A stretch of DNA of 64,000 nt from Gracilimonas sp. (lineage in GTDB: Bacteria > Bacteroidota > Rhodothermia > Balneolales > Balneolaceae): positions 1-64,000 of the forward strand of contig JAKURD010000013.1 in assembly GCA_022450045.1 (NCBI GenBank), given 5' to 3'. Below the pieces are notes generated by a model. The model was not told where the DNA came from and made no database searches. It worked only from the letters and a program-made list of their open reading frames with translations. This document shows positions 63,541 through 64,000 of the stretch, one piece after another. Position 1 is the first letter of the stretch. Each line of letters begins with the position of its first letter. Made by a program: the position numbers and the translations under genes.

Positions 63541-64000
63541 TCACGACAGTGAAGAAAAAGGCACCATATCCAAGTCATCAAACTGGCCCAGATCTGCTTT
63601 CATTTTTCCCGTAATTGCGATCATGGCGGCGTTATCCGTACAGTAGCTTATTTTTGGGGAATAAAGCCGCACTTCCATTTCCTCTGCCATCTTTTCTGAT
63701 TTCTCCCGAAGCATGGAATTGGCTGAAACCCCTCCGGCCAGCAATACTGTTCTCACTCCTGTTTGCTTGACCGCCCGTTTCAGCTTTTTCACTAAAACTT
63801 CCGCTATCGCAAAAGACACACTGGCACAAATATCATTCAGATGCGTCTGGATCCAATCTTCCTCTTTATCCTGCAAATAATACAGTACGCTTGTTTTTAA
63901 CCCTGAAAAACTGAAATCAAGTCCTTCTTGAAGCAAGGCTTGCGGGAATTTGTGGAATTTGGGATCTCCATTTTTGGCCAATTTATCCACGTGTGGGCCG
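63541..64000 (-). CDS. tsaD: tRNA N6-adenosine threonylcarbamoyltransferase, 3' part
   Basis: The last about 153 residues; the gene continues beyond the window edge (the frame is open upstream, reading GPHVDKLAKNGDP). DFSFSGLKTSVLYYLQ and LLAGGVSANSMLREKSE are the C-terminal ASKHA-fold signatures of TsaD/Kae1, and CTDNAAMIAITG near the end is the metal-binding Asp region. It makes t6A37 in tRNAs decoding ANN codons. Confidence 0.93.
   Translation of the reverse strand, partial: GPHVDKLAKNGDPKFHKFPQALLQEGLDFSFSGLKTSVLYYLQDKEEDWIQTHLNDICASVSFAIAEVLVKKLKRAVKQTGVRTVLLAGGVSANSMLREKSEKMAEEMEVRLYSPKISYCTDNAAMIAITGKMKADLGQFDDLDMVPFSSLS

Overview
The window is a chromosomal segment of a Gram-negative, aerobic heterotroph of the Bacteroidota/Rhodothermota/Balneolota type. 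That placement is inferred from families typical of these lineages (DUF3078, DUF2851, DUF6265, lamin-tail repeat protein with a gliding/T9SS-like C-terminal module, DUF5117-type metalloprotease, TonB-dependent receptor, weak Shine-Dalgarno signals); a Balneolaceae-like marine bacterium fits best, but no 16S rRNA gene is present to confirm it. Most genes are single-copy housekeeping genes arranged in short operons.

Layout. 0.1-0.5 kb: a 367-bp transposon-like repeat. 0.5-9.9 kb (minus strand): sterol-desaturase-like hydroxylase, outer-membrane zinc metalloprotease lipoprotein, an scpB-rluB-alpha/beta-hydrolase operon, an aspartoacylase-like M14 hydrolase and a glutamate-cysteine-ligase-like protein fused to CBS domains. 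10-15.7 kb: a candidate GNAT/HTH toxin-antitoxin pair directly behind priA, a four-helix-bundle (IVP) gene inside inverted repeats, and comM. 15.8-22 kb: a DUF4342 gene, an IS3-family element that has landed in a palindrome, trxB, and the three-gene NAD(P) transhydrogenase operon. 22-28.8 kb: a TonB-like protein, katG, and then about 3 kb of repeats, decayed toxin-antitoxin genes and small unknown genes, the clearest accessory zone here. 28.8-43.4 kb: MFS transporter, asd, a tandem pair of small paralogues, a 1748-residue lamin-tail protein, a TonB-dependent receptor, murI, a DUF6265 protein, mscL and a small thiamine-binding-like protein. 43.4-64 kb: phoH, a second IVP gene, a TrmH-type methyltransferase, ALDH7, a DJ-1/PfpI protein, hppA, pth-rplY-prs, tRNA-Gln, DUF2851/YtxH, a phosphoribosyltransferase-DUF3078-PLP decarboxylase-unknown operon, a TolB-propeller/amidohydrolase, pyrF-rnhA and the 3' end of tsaD.

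The striking feature is the intergenic DNA. Two unrelated interiors (247-367 bp and about 195 bp) share the same roughly 19-bp terminal inverted repeats and have short target duplications, so they look like non-autonomous elements of one absent transposase; one copy supplies the katG stop codon. A second system is formed by two IVP genes, each sitting in the loop of a long inverted repeat; the arm of one recurs elsewhere as an 'empty' short-loop palindrome, which an IS has interrupted. A third repeat (about 190 bp, two copies) shows a compensatory base-pair change in its stem. Among proteins, the PriA here has lost exactly the four cysteines of the second zinc site, and the GNAT/HTH pair and the GCS2-CBS/M14 neighbourhood are worth follow-up.

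All assignments come from reading the sequence and from recalled family motifs; no database search was run.
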